Positions 53,735 through 63,566 of a stretch of DNA of 64,000 nt are shown here, piece after piece. This stretch comes from Breoghania sp037026715 (GTDB lineage: Bacteria > Pseudomonadota > Alphaproteobacteria > Rhizobiales > Stappiaceae). Below the pieces are notes generated by a model that was not told where the DNA came from, did no database searches, and was given only the letters and a program-made list of their open reading frames with translations. The stretch is taken from positions 1-64,000 of the forward strand of contig NZ_JBANCG010000012.1 in NCBI RefSeq assembly GCF_037026715.1. The letters run 5' to 3'. The first letter of the stretch is position 1; each line of letters begins with the position of its first letter. The position numbers and the translations under genes are program-made.

Positions 53735-54799
53735 TCAGTCGAGGATCAGATCGCCTTCCTGCGGTTGCATGAAATGCCGGTCGATGGCAAGCGATTCCAC
53801 CTCTTCCAGCCGGGCCGGCCGCCAGTCGGGCGCGTTGTCCTTGTCGACCAGAACGGCGCGTACGCCTTCATAGAAGTCGTGTCCGTCGAGAATATGGCTG
53901 AGGATCCGGTATTCCATGATCATGCAGGCGTCGAAGTCGCGCAGGGCGCCCTCGCGAACCTCCTTGAAGGAAACCTTCAGGCTCGTCGGCGAGCGCCCGC
54001 GCATGGTCGCGGCCGTCTCCTTGGCCCATTCCGCATCCGCGCCGCTCACCGCATCGAGCGCCGCCAGCACTTCCTCCACGCTGTCTTTCGAGAAGCAGGC
54101 CTCGATGGTATCGGCGCGCGCCGCCAGTTCCGGCTCGCCCGCGGGACGCACGGCAAAGCGTGCCAGCACCGTCTTCGCGTCGCTTTCCTGCACCAGCGCC
54201 TCGACGATCTGGTCGAACTGGTCGGCCTCCGCGCAATGAGTCAAAACGCCCGCCCACAGTGCATCGGCCTGCTTCAGCCGCCCGCCCGTCAGCGCGCAGT
54301 AAAGACCGAGAGCCTGCGTCCTGAGCCGCGGGAGCAGGTAGCTCGCCCCCACGTCGGGAAAGAAGCCGATGCCCACTTCCGGCATGGCGAACAGCGTCTT
54401 CGCCCCGCCCACGCGAAAATCGCCATGCGCCGAAAGCCCGACGCCGCCGCCCATCAGGATGCCGTCGATCAGCGACACGATCGGCTTGGAATAGTGCCTG
54501 AGGCGCGCATTCAGCCGGTATTCGTCGGCGAAGAAGGCGTTGCGGGCCGCCCGGTCGCCGTCGCGCATCTCGTAGACGGCGCGAATGTCACCGCCGGCGC
54601 AGAAGGCCTTGGGATGCATGGAGCGGATCACGATGTGATCGATCTCCGGATCGCTCTCCCAGGCGTCCACCTGCGCACGCATCGCCTTGATCATGCCGTG
54701 GGTGAGCGCATTCAGCGCCTGCGGCCGGCAAAGCGTGATGATGCCGGCGTGACCGCGGGCATCGAACAGCACTTCGAACTGGGCAATCGGATCGTTCAC
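53735..54799 (-). CDS. 3-hydroxyisobutyryl-CoA hydrolase-like enoyl-CoA hydratase family protein
   Basis: A 354-residue crotonase-fold enzyme. AFCAGGDIRAVYEMRDGDRA and the FAMPEVGIGFFPDVGASYLL stretch are typical of 3-hydroxyisobutyryl-CoA hydrolase, a step in valine breakdown. It lies next to an acyl-CoA dehydrogenase on the same strand, which supports this. Enoyl-CoA hydratase activity is the alternative. Confidence 0.85.
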   Translation of the reverse strand: MNDPIAQFEVLFDARGHAGIITLCRPQALNALTHGMIKAMRAQVDAWESDPEIDHIVIRSMHPKAFCAGGDIRAVYEMRDGDRAARNAFFADEYRLNARLRHYSKPIVSLIDGILMGGGVGLSAHGDFRVGGAKTLFAMPEVGIGFFPDVGASYLLPRLRTQALGLYCALTGGRLKQADALWAGVLTHCAEADQFDQIVEALVQESDAKTVLARFAVRPAGEPELAARADTIEACFSKDSVEEVLAALDAVSGADAEWAKETAATMRGRSPTSLKVSFKEVREGALRDFDACMIMEYRILSHILDGHDFYEGVRAVLVDKDNAPDWRPARLEEVESLAIDRHFMQPQEGDLILD

Positions 54800-54955
54800 G
54801 CGTGATTTCCTTCCTGATTGTTCTTGTCGATCGGCGGCCTGACATCCGCTGCGAAGACGTTATCGCGTTGTCTGCACGGAAGAAAAGGGCGACATAGACG
54901 ACCGGTTGCGGAAAAGGGGGGCGTGCCGGTGCAGGGCCCACCACACTCTCAGCTT

Positions 54956-54984
54956 GTCATCGCCGCGAAGGCGGGCATCCAGCA
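54956..54984. repeat. Half copy of the 104-base repeat
   Basis: Matches only the left terminal inverted repeat of the element at 42885 and 45217 (GTCATCGCCGCGAAGGCGGG and on to CATCCAGCA), with two differences. The right half is missing. Confidence 0.6.
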
Positions 54985-55020
54985 CCCCCGGGACAACCTG
55001 TTGCACCACCAGCCTCTCCC

Positions 55021-55160
55021 CCCGTCATTGCCGGCTCCGACCGGCAATCCATTCCGTGATGTCTCAGCGCGGCAAGTGGATGATTGGGGCGAACAAACGG
55101 CCTGCAATCCGAGTTGATGAATAACGGCATGGATTGCCGGTCGGAGCCGGCAATGACGGG
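55021..55160. repeat. Palindromic element with perfect 32-base arms
   Basis: Left arm 55021-55052 and right arm 55129-55160 are exact complements over 32 bases (left begins CCCGTCATTGCCGGCTCCGA). Each arm also contains an internal partial palindrome. Together they form a stable 140-base hairpin between the two valine-pathway genes. Confidence 0.85.
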
Positions 55161-55209
55161 TGAGAGATCTGCGAAACGCAACCAAAGTCCGTTCACAGCT
55201 CCCCCGCCC

Positions 55210-56349
55210 TCACCCCGCCAGCAATTCCCGCGACACGATCAGCCGCATGATCTCGTTCGTGCCCTCCAGAATCTGGTGAACGCGAACGTCTCGCAAGTAA
55301 CGCTCGATCGGATAGTCGCGCAGATAGCCGTAGCCGCCGTGAAGCTGCAAAGCCTCGTTGACGACCTTGAAGCCGGTGTCGGTGGCAAGCCGCTTGGCCA
55401 TGGCGGCGAACCGGGTGGCGTCGTTCTCCTTGGCATCCACCTTCATCGCCGCCTTGTGCAGAAGCAGGCGCGCCGCCTCCAGCTCGCTCGCCATGTCGGC
55501 GATGCGGAACTGCAACGCCTGGAATTCGGCCAGCGCCCGGCCGAACTGCCGGCGCTCCTTCATGTAGGCAATCGCCCGCTCAAGGCACGTCTGCGCCGCC
55601 CCCAGCGAACACGCGCCGATATTGAGCCGCCCGCCATCGAGCCCGGCCATGGCGATCTTGAAGCCCAGCCCCTCGCCGCCGATCAGGTTTTCCGCCGGCA
55701 CCCGGCAGTCGGAGAAATTGACCTGCGCCGTCGGCTGGCTCTTCCAGCCGAGCTTCACCTCCTGTGCGCCGAAGGAGAGACCGGGCGTCTCCTTCTCCAC
55801 CACGATGCAGGAGATGCCCTTCGGCCCGTCCTCGCCCGTGCGCACCATCGCGACGTAGAGATCCGCCGCCCCGCCACCCGAAATGAACGCCTTGGAGCCG
55901 TTGAGAACGTAAACGTCGCCGCCGCGCACGGCTTTGGTCCTGAGCGCCGCCGCATCCGATCCCGAGCCAGGCTCGGTCAGGCAGTAGGCGGCGAAATGCT
56001 CCATGGAACAAAGTCTTGGCAGGAAACGCTGGCGCTGTTCGTCATTGCCGAAGCGGTCGATCATCCACGCGGCCATGTTGTGGATGGAGATATAGGCGGC
56101 CGTGGAGGTGCAGCCCTTGGCCAGTTCCTCGAAGATCAGCGCCGCATCGAACCGTGTGAGCCCGGAGCCGCCGACATCCTCGCCCACGTAGATGCCGCCG
56201 AAGCCGAGAGCGGCCGCCTTGCGCAGCGTCTCAACGGGAAAGGTCGAGGTCTCGTCCCATTCGCGCGCGTACGGCTCCATATCCTCACGCGCGAAGTCGG
56301 CAGCCATGTCCTTGAAGGCGCGCTGCTCCTCGCTGAGCGCAAAATCCAT
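55210..56349 (-). CDS. Acyl-CoA dehydrogenase, isobutyryl-CoA dehydrogenase-like
   Basis: A 379-residue flavoprotein with the four-domain acyl-CoA dehydrogenase pattern: DFALSEEQRAFKDMAADFAR, AYCLTEPGSGSDAAALRTKA and LHGGYGYLRDYPIERYLRDV. The catalytic Glu is in HQILEGTNEIMRLIVSREL. The neighbour's likely 3-hydroxyisobutyryl-CoA hydrolase activity suggests isobutyryl-CoA is the substrate (valine catabolism). Other short-branched acyl-CoAs remain possible. Confidence 0.87.
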   Translation of the reverse strand: MDFALSEEQRAFKDMAADFAREDMEPYAREWDETSTFPVETLRKAAALGFGGIYVGEDVGGSGLTRFDAALIFEELAKGCTSTAAYISIHNMAAWMIDRFGNDEQRQRFLPRLCSMEHFAAYCLTEPGSGSDAAALRTKAVRGGDVYVLNGSKAFISGGGAADLYVAMVRTGEDGPKGISCIVVEKETPGLSFGAQEVKLGWKSQPTAQVNFSDCRVPAENLIGGEGLGFKIAMAGLDGGRLNIGACSLGAAQTCLERAIAYMKERRQFGRALAEFQALQFRIADMASELEAARLLLHKAAMKVDAKENDATRFAAMAKRLATDTGFKVVNEALQLHGGYGYLRDYPIERYLRDVRVHQILEGTNEIMRLIVSRELLAG

Positions 56350-56552
56350 CCCGTCTCCTCCCGTACCGGCCTCCCCGCCGGATCGATGGTCTTTCCGTGT
56401 CGGCTATCGGGATATCGGGCGCGGGCGGAAGCGTCAATCACAGAGCGCAATGAGCATTGTTTAGGAAAAAACACAAATAATAAAACACCCCCCCAAAATA
56501 TAATTATTATCCACTATGAATCTTAAATATTTTACACCTCCAAATAACTAAA

Positions 56553-57491
56553 TCAATCTGCCCTTATGTCTTCCCGTTTCTCGAAAGCGGCTAAGGGAAC
56601 TTCCTTCAGATTTGACATCCCGCCCATCCTCACACCGCCCATGAATGCATTATCTATAGAAAAATCGTTACCAAATACGTCTTCATAATACAAACTTATT
56701 AGCAACACTACAAACAACCCCCCACTGCCACTTGCCATGTTAATAGCTTCCTCTTCTTTATAGTTAAGAGAGAATCCAAATTCCGTAGATAACTCAAAGC
56801 AACCGTTAGACGGTATTGTTATACCGAACTCGCCTGATCCCAATCTATGCTGAAGTCGTCGAGAGCTTTGCCTTTCTCTCAACGACGGATTATCTCCATC
56901 ATAAAACACAGCCATATATTTTATCGATGGAGCCCAGCTAACACGAAGTGCTGGACTATTACCAAAATTCTCCAAAATTATATATATCTTTGGATTTATA
57001 TTGCTTTCATTTCCATCATCTGGATTCTCAGAAGGAGTAATTGTCTGGGTCCCTTCTTCAATACCAAAGCCCAAACGAACGTCTTTAATCGTAGGATAAC
57101 AGCGAACTTGCGCTTCACCCATTTCTCGCGCGACAGATACAGCGCGCCAAGCCGCCTCCGCACTACTCTTTGATAATTCCCAAGTGCGCTTCAACCAAAT
57201 AAGAGCGATATAACTTATCAACGTCGCAAATATACCAAGTATTGCCATAACCCATTGAGCAAGAGAATCTTCCGAAAAGATCCACCCATCAAATGGACCG
57301 AGCCAATTATGCCCCGAATAACTTTCTCCAAATATACAGTGCCAATCCGAATTTATTAATCTAGAAAAATACACTCCGGCAAATGAAGAATTCCGAAACT
57401 CCGGGACTGCCCATACTAAGAATAATAGCGCCACCCCCAAACCGAGCACGAACCCGAGCGCCGCCCAAAAATATCTTTCTGGACCCGACAT
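56553..57491 (-). CDS. Hypothetical membrane protein of AT-rich insert
   Basis: A 312-residue protein with two predicted helices (near residues 8-30 and 78-100: WVMAILGIFATLISYIALIW) and a charged amphipathic segment after the second (SAEAAWRAVSVAREMGEAQV). The soluble C-terminal half has no domain I recognise. The A+T content of the gene is far above that of its neighbours, so it was probably acquired from elsewhere. Proteins with this layout are common hypothetical genes of islands. Function unknown. Confidence 0.6.
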   Translation of the reverse strand: MSGPERYFWAALGFVLGLGVALLFLVWAVPEFRNSSFAGVYFSRLINSDWHCIFGESYSGHNWLGPFDGWIFSEDSLAQWVMAILGIFATLISYIALIWLKRTWELSKSSAEAAWRAVSVAREMGEAQVRCYPTIKDVRLGFGIEEGTQTITPSENPDDGNESNINPKIYIILENFGNSPALRVSWAPSIKYMAVFYDGDNPSLRERQSSRRLQHRLGSGEFGITIPSNGCFELSTEFGFSLNYKEEEAINMASGSGGLFVVLLISLYYEDVFGNDFSIDNAFMGGVRMGGMSNLKEVPLAAFEKREDIRAD

Positions 57492-57621
57492 CTCCCCCCC
57501 TAGAAATTAGCTCTAATTATAACATAGATAAATATCATCTATTTCGTAAATAAAATTTGCAAGTTATTCCAGAACAAATATAAACAGATTTATATTATTT
57601 TTTGTCACCCCCAATCCGACC

Positions 57622-57690
<69 letters not shown>

Positions 57691-58047
57691 GAAATATATC
57701 CAATCAAACAGATCTAAAAACAAAAAAAATCGATATTAATATCATTATTTTTTAATTCACTATTTACTCATTTCTTCGAATTATTATTAATTTATATTGA
57801 TAAATTATATAAATAATTATTAGAATTTTACGATAGAAGAAGAGAAATGTATTTATTATTCAATACACACATCAACAACTTTACGTCATATGAAAATTGC
57901 GCAGTGCTCGAGCAACATGCGCAAAAATTGGGCTTCCGTTGCGATCAATTTAGTCATTTCGTTTCTGTATCAAATCGTACAACGCTGTTACGCTCTCTAA
58001 CGAATAGAACAGACAGCATCGCACGACGACGTACGGGGAACGGACGC

Positions 58048-58842
58048 ATGCCAGGCAATTCAGCCCCCCTTCTGGCGGTCAGGCGGCTCTGCAAGGACTT
58101 CGGCGGCATCAGGGCGCTTTCCAGTGTCGACTTTGAAATCCCGGAAGGTGTGCTGGCGGGCCTCATCGGCCCCAACGGCTCGGGCAAGACCACCGCATTC
58201 AATCTCGTCACCGGCGTTTTGAAGCCGACATCGGGACAAATTCTCTTCCGCGATATCGACGTCACGGGCAATGCGCCGGAGCGCAACGCCGAACTGGGCA
58301 TGGCGCGCACGTTCCAGAACATCCGGCTGTTTCGCGACCTGCCCGTCATCGACAACGTGATGGTCGGCCTGCACATGCGCAAAGGGCCGGGTTTCTGGTC
58401 TACCGTTCTGGGCCTGCCCCGGGCGGCGACGGCCGAACGCGACATCCGCCGCGCGGCGCTCGAAGCGCTTGACGTGCTGGGGCTCGCCGACAAGGCGGAG
58501 CTGGTCGTCGGCAACCTGCCCTATGGCGACCAGCGCAAGGTCGAATTCGCCCGCGCGCTCGCCACAGGACCCCGCCTGCTGCTGCTCGACGAGCCGACGG
58601 CGGGCATGAACCCCAACGAGACCGCGGATCTCGGCAGGACGATCTCGAAGCTCCACAAGGATCTCTCGCTCACCGTCCTTCTGGTCGAGCACGACATGAA
58701 GATGGTCATGGGCATCTGCGAGCAGCTGACGGTGATCAATCAGGGAAAGATGCTGGCGGCCGGCACGCCGCACGAGATCCAGAGCAATCCGGCCGTCATC
58801 GACGCCTATCTGGGCCGCCGCCGGGACAGAAAACATGCTTGA
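58048..58842 (+). CDS. livG: Branched-chain-type amino acid ABC transporter ATPase LivG
   Basis: A 264-residue ABC ATPase (LIGPNGSGKTTAFNLVTGVL; signature YGDQRKVEFARAL; Walker B LLLDEPTAGMNPNE). ATG at 58048; upstream in-frame sequence is AT-rich and not family-like. It overlaps livF by eight bases. First gene of the transporter operon. Confidence 0.92.
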   Translation: MPGNSAPLLAVRRLCKDFGGIRALSSVDFEIPEGVLAGLIGPNGSGKTTAFNLVTGVLKPTSGQILFRDIDVTGNAPERNAELGMARTFQNIRLFRDLPVIDNVMVGLHMRKGPGFWSTVLGLPRAATAERDIRRAALEALDVLGLADKAELVVGNLPYGDQRKVEFARALATGPRLLLLDEPTAGMNPNETADLGRTISKLHKDLSLTVLLVEHDMKMVMGICEQLTVINQGKMLAAGTPHEIQSNPAVIDAYLGRRRDRKHA

Positions 58843-59560
58843 GATCGAAGACATCCACGTCAACCGAGGCGGCACCCATGCCGTTCGCGGCCTGTCGCTC
58901 ACCGTCGGGCGCGGCGAGATCGTCTCGCTGATCGGGGCAAACGGCGCCGGCAAGACGACAACGCTTTCCGCCGTCTCCGGCCTGCTGCGCCCCCGCAAGG
59001 GCCGGATCCTCTATCGCCCGGACGAGACCGCCGGGGCCATCGATCTGACAGCCATGAAGGCGGAGCAGATCGTCGCCGCCGGCATCTCCCACTGTCCCGA
59101 GGCGCGGCAGATCTTCGGCAATCTCACGGTCACGGAAAACCTGCGGATCGGCGCCTATCTGCGCCGCGACGCCGAGGGCGTGGCGAAGGATCTCGCCGAC
59201 ATCCACCGCCGATTCCCCATTCTGGAGGAACGCGGCTCGGTGCCGGGCGACAAGCTTTCCGGCGGCGAGCAGATGATGCTCGCCATCGGCCGGGCGCTGA
59301 TGAGCCGGCCGAAGCTGATCCTGTTCGACGAGCCCTCCCTCGGCCTCGCCCCCATCCTCGTGGAGCAGATCTTCGACATCCTGGAGGCCGTGCGGGCAGA
59401 CGGCGTCACCGTGCTGCTGGTCGAACAGAACGCGGCCATGGCGCTGGACATCTCCGACCGAGCCTACGTGATCGAGGCGGGCGAAATCACGCTGTCCGGC
59501 ACCGGCAGGGAACTCGCCACCAACGCCGACGTCCAGCGCGCCTATCTGGGAGCTGCCTGA
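58835..59560 (+). CDS. livF: Branched-chain-type amino acid ABC transporter ATPase LivF
   Basis: A 241-residue ABC ATPase (LIGANGAGKTTTLSAVSGLL; SGGEQMMLAIGRALMSRP; ILFDEPSLGLAP). It pairs with LivG. The stop overlaps the livH start by one base (TGATG). Confidence 0.92.
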   Translation: MLEIEDIHVNRGGTHAVRGLSLTVGRGEIVSLIGANGAGKTTTLSAVSGLLRPRKGRILYRPDETAGAIDLTAMKAEQIVAAGISHCPEARQIFGNLTVTENLRIGAYLRRDAEGVAKDLADIHRRFPILEERGSVPGDKLSGGEQMMLAIGRALMSRPKLILFDEPSLGLAPILVEQIFDILEAVRADGVTVLLVEQNAAMALDISDRAYVIEAGEITLSGTGRELATNADVQRAYLGAA

Positions 59561-60456
59561 TGACCTTTCCCTACCTCCTCGATCAGCTCGTCAACGGCCT
59601 GATCCTCGGCAGCATGTACGCGCTGGTCGCCATCGGCTTCTCGATGATCTACGGCATCGTCCGGCTCATCAACTTCGCCCACGGCGACATCCTCACCATC
59701 GGCGCCTTCGCCGGGCTGGCGGCCTTCGCCTCCGCCGACCTGCCCTTTCCGGTGGTTATCCTGATCGTGCTCGTCGCCGGGGCCGTCGTCGGCATGGTGA
59801 TCGAGCGCACGACCTTCCGCCCCATGCGCGGCTCGCCGCAGGTGACCGGCTTCATCGCCTCGCTCGCCGTTTCCATCATCCTGGAAAACCTGGCGATCAT
59901 GATCCTGTCCGCCCAGCCGCGCACCTTCCACATTCCGGCCTATCTCAACACGCTGGTGCATTTGGGCTCGGTCTCCGTCCGCGTGATCGACCTGACGATC
60001 GTCGTGCTCGCCATCGTGCTGATGATCGCGCTGGTGACCTTCGTCCGCTTCACCCGCATCGGCATCGCCATGCGGGCGACGGCGGAGAACTATGACGTCG
60101 CCCGGCTGATGGGCATCAACATCAACCGCATGATCATGCTCGCCTTCGCCATCGGCAGCGCGCTGGCGGCCACCGCCGGGCTCATGTGGGGCGCAAAATA
60201 CGGACAGATCAGCCCGCTCATGGGCGCCCTTCCCGGCCTGAAGGCCTTCGTGGCGGCGGTCATCGGCGGCGTCGGCTCGATCTCCGGCGCGGTTCTGGGC
60301 GGCTACATCCTCGGGCTTGCGGAGGTGCTGTTCGTCGGCCTGCTGCCTCCGGCCCTTTCCGGCTACCGCAACGCCTTCGTCTTCGGCGCGCTGATCATCG
60401 TGCTGCTGGTCCTGCCCAACGGCCTTCTCGGCCGCAACCAGGAGACACGGGCATGA
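59560..60456 (+). CDS. livH: Branched-chain-type amino acid ABC permease LivH
   Basis: A 298-residue membrane permease with about 8 helices (LDQLVNGLILGSMYALVAIG; GIVRLINFAHGDILTIGAFA). Overlaps livM by four bases. Confidence 0.92.
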   Translation: MTFPYLLDQLVNGLILGSMYALVAIGFSMIYGIVRLINFAHGDILTIGAFAGLAAFASADLPFPVVILIVLVAGAVVGMVIERTTFRPMRGSPQVTGFIASLAVSIILENLAIMILSAQPRTFHIPAYLNTLVHLGSVSVRVIDLTIVVLAIVLMIALVTFVRFTRIGIAMRATAENYDVARLMGININRMIMLAFAIGSALAATAGLMWGAKYGQISPLMGALPGLKAFVAAVIGGVGSISGAVLGGYILGLAEVLFVGLLPPALSGYRNAFVFGALIIVLLVLPNGLLGRNQETRA

Positions 60457-61484
60457 GCGGACGCGACACCTTCCTGCCGAAGTTCGCCGCCCTTGCCCTC
60501 ATTGGCGCAGGCCTCGTCTTCTGGGCGCGCTCGGTCCTCGACCCCTATGCGCTCTCCATCGTCATGTTCGTCGGGATCAACATCATCCTGGCGGTCAGCC
60601 TGAACATCTCCAACGGCTTCACAGGCCTGTTCTCGCTGGGCCATCCCGCCTTCATGACCATTGGCGGCTACATGACCGCGATCCTGGTCATGCCGGCGGC
60701 GCGCAAGGGGCTGATGCTGCCGGACCTGCCGGCCTTCCTGGCGATGCAGGAATGGAGCTTCCTTCCAGCCCTTGTGGCCGGCGGACTTCTCTCCGCCCTT
60801 GTCGCCGTCATCGTCGGCTTCCCCGTGCTCCGGCTGCGCGGCCACTACCTGGCCGTCGCGACGCTGGGTCTGATCTTCATCGTCCAGAGCCTCGCCGTGA
60901 ACCTCGACGGCGTCACCCGCGGCGCGCTGGGCCTCAGCGGCCTGCCGTCGCTCACCACCACCTGGTGGGTCTACGGCTTCGTGCTGCTGACGCTGTTCGT
61001 GTGCTGGCGGCTGAAGCATTCCTCGCTCGGCCGCACCATGCTGGCCATCCGCGAAAACGAGCTCGCCGCCGCCTGTCTCGGTGTGAAGGTCGCGCGCACC
61101 CGGGTCTTCGCCTTCGCGCTCGGCGCCTTCTTCGCCGGCATCGCCGGCGGCCTGTGGGTGCATGTGGTGACCCTGATCAGCCCGGACAGCTTCTCGTTCG
61201 GGTTGGCGTTCCAGCTCGTCGTGATGGTCGTCGTCGGCGGCACCGGTTCGATCACCGGCGCCAGCCTCGTCGCCGCCGTCCTCACGCTCGCCACCGAATT
61301 CCTGAAACCGGTCGAGGAGAGCCTGAACCTCTACGGCGCCAGCCAGATCGCCATCGCGGTCGGCGTCATCCTCATCCTCATCTATCGTCCCGCCGGCCTG
61401 TTCGGCACGGCAGAGCCCCAACCGCTGAACCTCATAAAACGACTGGGCAGCCGGCACACCTCACCCGCCAACTCACCTGAATGA
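60453..61484 (+). CDS. livM: Branched-chain-type amino acid ABC permease LivM
   Basis: A 343-residue permease with about 10 helices (NISNGFTGLFSLGHPAFMTI; GALGLSGLPSL; VMVVVGGTGSITGASLVAAV). ATG at 60453 overlaps the livH stop. Confidence 0.92.
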   Translation: MSGRDTFLPKFAALALIGAGLVFWARSVLDPYALSIVMFVGINIILAVSLNISNGFTGLFSLGHPAFMTIGGYMTAILVMPAARKGLMLPDLPAFLAMQEWSFLPALVAGGLLSALVAVIVGFPVLRLRGHYLAVATLGLIFIVQSLAVNLDGVTRGALGLSGLPSLTTTWWVYGFVLLTLFVCWRLKHSSLGRTMLAIRENELAAACLGVKVARTRVFAFALGAFFAGIAGGLWVHVVTLISPDSFSFGLAFQLVVMVVVGGTGSITGASLVAAVLTLATEFLKPVEESLNLYGASQIAIAVGVILILIYRPAGLFGTAEPQPLNLIKRLGSRHTSPANSPE

Positions 61485-61501
61485 ACAGAAAGGCAATCCC
61501 C

Positions 61502-62665
61502 ATGCAGACTTGGATCAAGGGTTTGGCATCGGCAGCCGTGGGCGCGCTCATCGCGGCCTCCGCAGGCTCCGCCCAGGCGGCCGACCCCATCGACATCGTC
61601 GCCCTCTACAATCTCTCCGGCGGCGGCCAGGCTTCCCTCGACGTGCCCTCGCTCAACGGCGTCAAGCTGAAGGCGAAGATGATCAACGAGGCGGGCGGGC
61701 TGCTCGGCGGCCGGATGCTGAACGTCACCGCCTTCGACACCAAGGACGACACGCGCGAGGCCGCCACCGCCGCCAAGCGCGCCGTCGCCATGAAGGGCGT
61801 CAGCGCCGCGATCGGCTTTTCCGACACCACCTACGTGCTTGCCGCCGCCCCGCTCTTCCAGACCGCCGGCATCCCGTTCGTGACCTCCGGCGCCACCTCG
61901 CCCGACCTCCCCGTCATGGTCGGCGACGAGATGTTCCTCGTTCCCTTCGGCGATGACGTCCAGGCCGAGGCCATGGCCGAATACGCCTACAACAAGCTCG
62001 CCATCCACAAGATCGCCATCTGGACCGACCGGGGCATGGACTACACCACCGGCCTGACCAAGTATTTCACCAAGCGCTTCGAGAAGCTCGGCGGCGAAGT
62101 CGTTCTCTCCGACGTCTTCATGACATCCGACCAGGACTTCTCCGCCCTCGTCTCGCGCCTGAAGTCCACCGACGGGGTTGAGGGCGTCTATGCCGCCTCG
62201 GGACCTGATACCGCCGGCATCATCATCAAGCAGATCCGCGAAGCCGGCCTCGATCTGCCGATCATGGGCGGCGACGGCCTCGACACCGACCTCGTCGTCT
62301 CCGTTCCCGGCAAGGCCATGGCGACCAACGTCTACTTCACGACGCACGCCTATGTCGGCCTCGACACCGGCCCGGCCAACGAGTTCCGCAAGGCCTACAC
62401 CAAGGAATACGGCCACGAGCCGGAGAACGCCTTCGCAGCCCTCGGCTTCGACGCGATGGGCGTCGTCGCCAACGCGATCGAGAAGGCCGGCTCCTCGGAC
62501 CCGGCCGCCGTCACCAAGGCGCTCGCCGCGACGAAGGACTATGAGGGCGTCACCGGCGCGCTGACCTATCCCGAAGGCAGCCATGTTCCTTCCAAGCCGG
62601 TCGCGATCATGCACGTCGACAAGGGCAACGTCGCCTTCGAGGAGACGGTGACCCCCAAGGACTGA
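61502..62665 (+). CDS. ABC transporter substrate-binding protein, LivK family
   Basis: About 387 residues with a signal peptide (IKGLASAAVGALIAASAGSA, cleavage near QAAD). Periplasmic-binding-protein type 1 fold: NEAGGLLGGRMLNVTAFDTK and VTSGATSPDLP. It delivers the substrate to LivHM; leucine-type or other amino acids are likely. ATG at 61502 preferred (AAAGG upstream); an ATG at 61481 is also in frame. Confidence 0.9.
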   Translation: MQTWIKGLASAAVGALIAASAGSAQAADPIDIVALYNLSGGGQASLDVPSLNGVKLKAKMINEAGGLLGGRMLNVTAFDTKDDTREAATAAKRAVAMKGVSAAIGFSDTTYVLAAAPLFQTAGIPFVTSGATSPDLPVMVGDEMFLVPFGDDVQAEAMAEYAYNKLAIHKIAIWTDRGMDYTTGLTKYFTKRFEKLGGEVVLSDVFMTSDQDFSALVSRLKSTDGVEGVYAASGPDTAGIIIKQIREAGLDLPIMGGDGLDTDLVVSVPGKAMATNVYFTTHAYVGLDTGPANEFRKAYTKEYGHEPENAFAALGFDAMGVVANAIEKAGSSDPAAVTKALAATKDYEGVTGALTYPEGSHVPSKPVAIMHVDKGNVAFEETVTPKD

Positions 62666-62697
62666 GGCCGCAGGACCTGCGTCCTTACTCATGCTTT

Positions 62698-62730
62698 CCC
62701 GGCCGGCGGCGCATGCCCTCGCCGGCCGGG
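62698..62730 (+). terminator. GC-rich hairpin after the liv operon
   Basis: A perfect 11-bp stem, CCCGGCCGGCG (62698-62708) with CGCCGGCCGGG (62720-62730), 33 bases after the stop at 62665. No T run follows, so termination may be weak and the next gene may be partly co-transcribed. Confidence 0.55.
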
Positions 62731-62783
62731 ATCCCGCAGTTCATCGCGGACCTTCGGTCCGCTTCGGAGACTTCGACCTCGAC

Positions 62784-63566
62784 ATGACCGACGGACTTTT
62801 GCGCGACGGTGATTGCAGCCCATTCGTGACGGAAAATGCGGGCGCCCCCTCACCCATCCTCCTCACCTCCGACCACGCGGGCCGTGCCGTTCCGCGCCAG
62901 CTCGGCACCCTGGGCCTGTCGGAGGAAGATCTCGCCAAGCATGTCGCCTACGATATCGGCATCTACGGGGTGACCACGCGGATCGCCGCCGCGCTCGAGG
63001 CGACCTACGTCTACCAGCCCTATTCGCGCCTCGTCATCGACTGCAACCGCAAGCCCGGCCACGCGCAGTCCGTCGCGCCCGTCAGCGACGGGGTCCGGGT
63101 TCCGGGAAACGAGAACCTCTCGCACGAAGCCATCGCGGCGCGGCAGAACGAGATTCTCATGCCCTACCAGAACGCCATCGCCCGCACGCTCGACGACCGG
63201 CAGGCGGCCGGGCTGGCGACGGTTTTCTTCGCGATGCACAGCTGCACGCCGGTGATGGGATCGATGCCGCCGCGCCCCTGGCACATCGGCGTCATGGCCG
63301 TCGACGACTGGCGCATCGGCGATGAACTGATCGCCCTTCTGGAGAAGGAGACGGATTTCTGCATCGGGCGAAATCAGCCTTACGAAATCAATCCCGAGAC
63401 CGACTACACTGTGCCCGTGCACGCAATCGGACGGGGCCTGCCCTATGTCGAGATCGAGATAAGACAGGACCTCATCGGTGACGAAGACGGCCAGCGGGAA
63501 TGGGCAGCGCTGCTGAGCGACATCTTCCCCCGCGCGGTCGCGAACGCGGAGATCCTGGCCCATTGA
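62784..63566 (+). CDS. N-formylglutamate amidohydrolase family protein
   Basis: About 260 residues. Family signatures are LLTSDHAGRAVPRQLGTLGL, YSRLVIDCNRKPG and FFAMHSCTPVMG. The enzyme family releases formate from N-formylglutamate in histidine breakdown; some members act on N-formyl or other amides. The ATG at 62784 avoids translating the terminator-like hairpin; an in-frame ATG at 62691 is also present. Position after the liv transporter suggests a shared substrate. Confidence 0.82.
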   Translation: MTDGLLRDGDCSPFVTENAGAPSPILLTSDHAGRAVPRQLGTLGLSEEDLAKHVAYDIGIYGVTTRIAAALEATYVYQPYSRLVIDCNRKPGHAQSVAPVSDGVRVPGNENLSHEAIAARQNEILMPYQNAIARTLDDRQAAGLATVFFAMHSCTPVMGSMPPRPWHIGVMAVDDWRIGDELIALLEKETDFCIGRNQPYEINPETDYTVPVHAIGRGLPYVEIEIRQDLIGDEDGQREWAALLSDIFPRAVANAEILAH

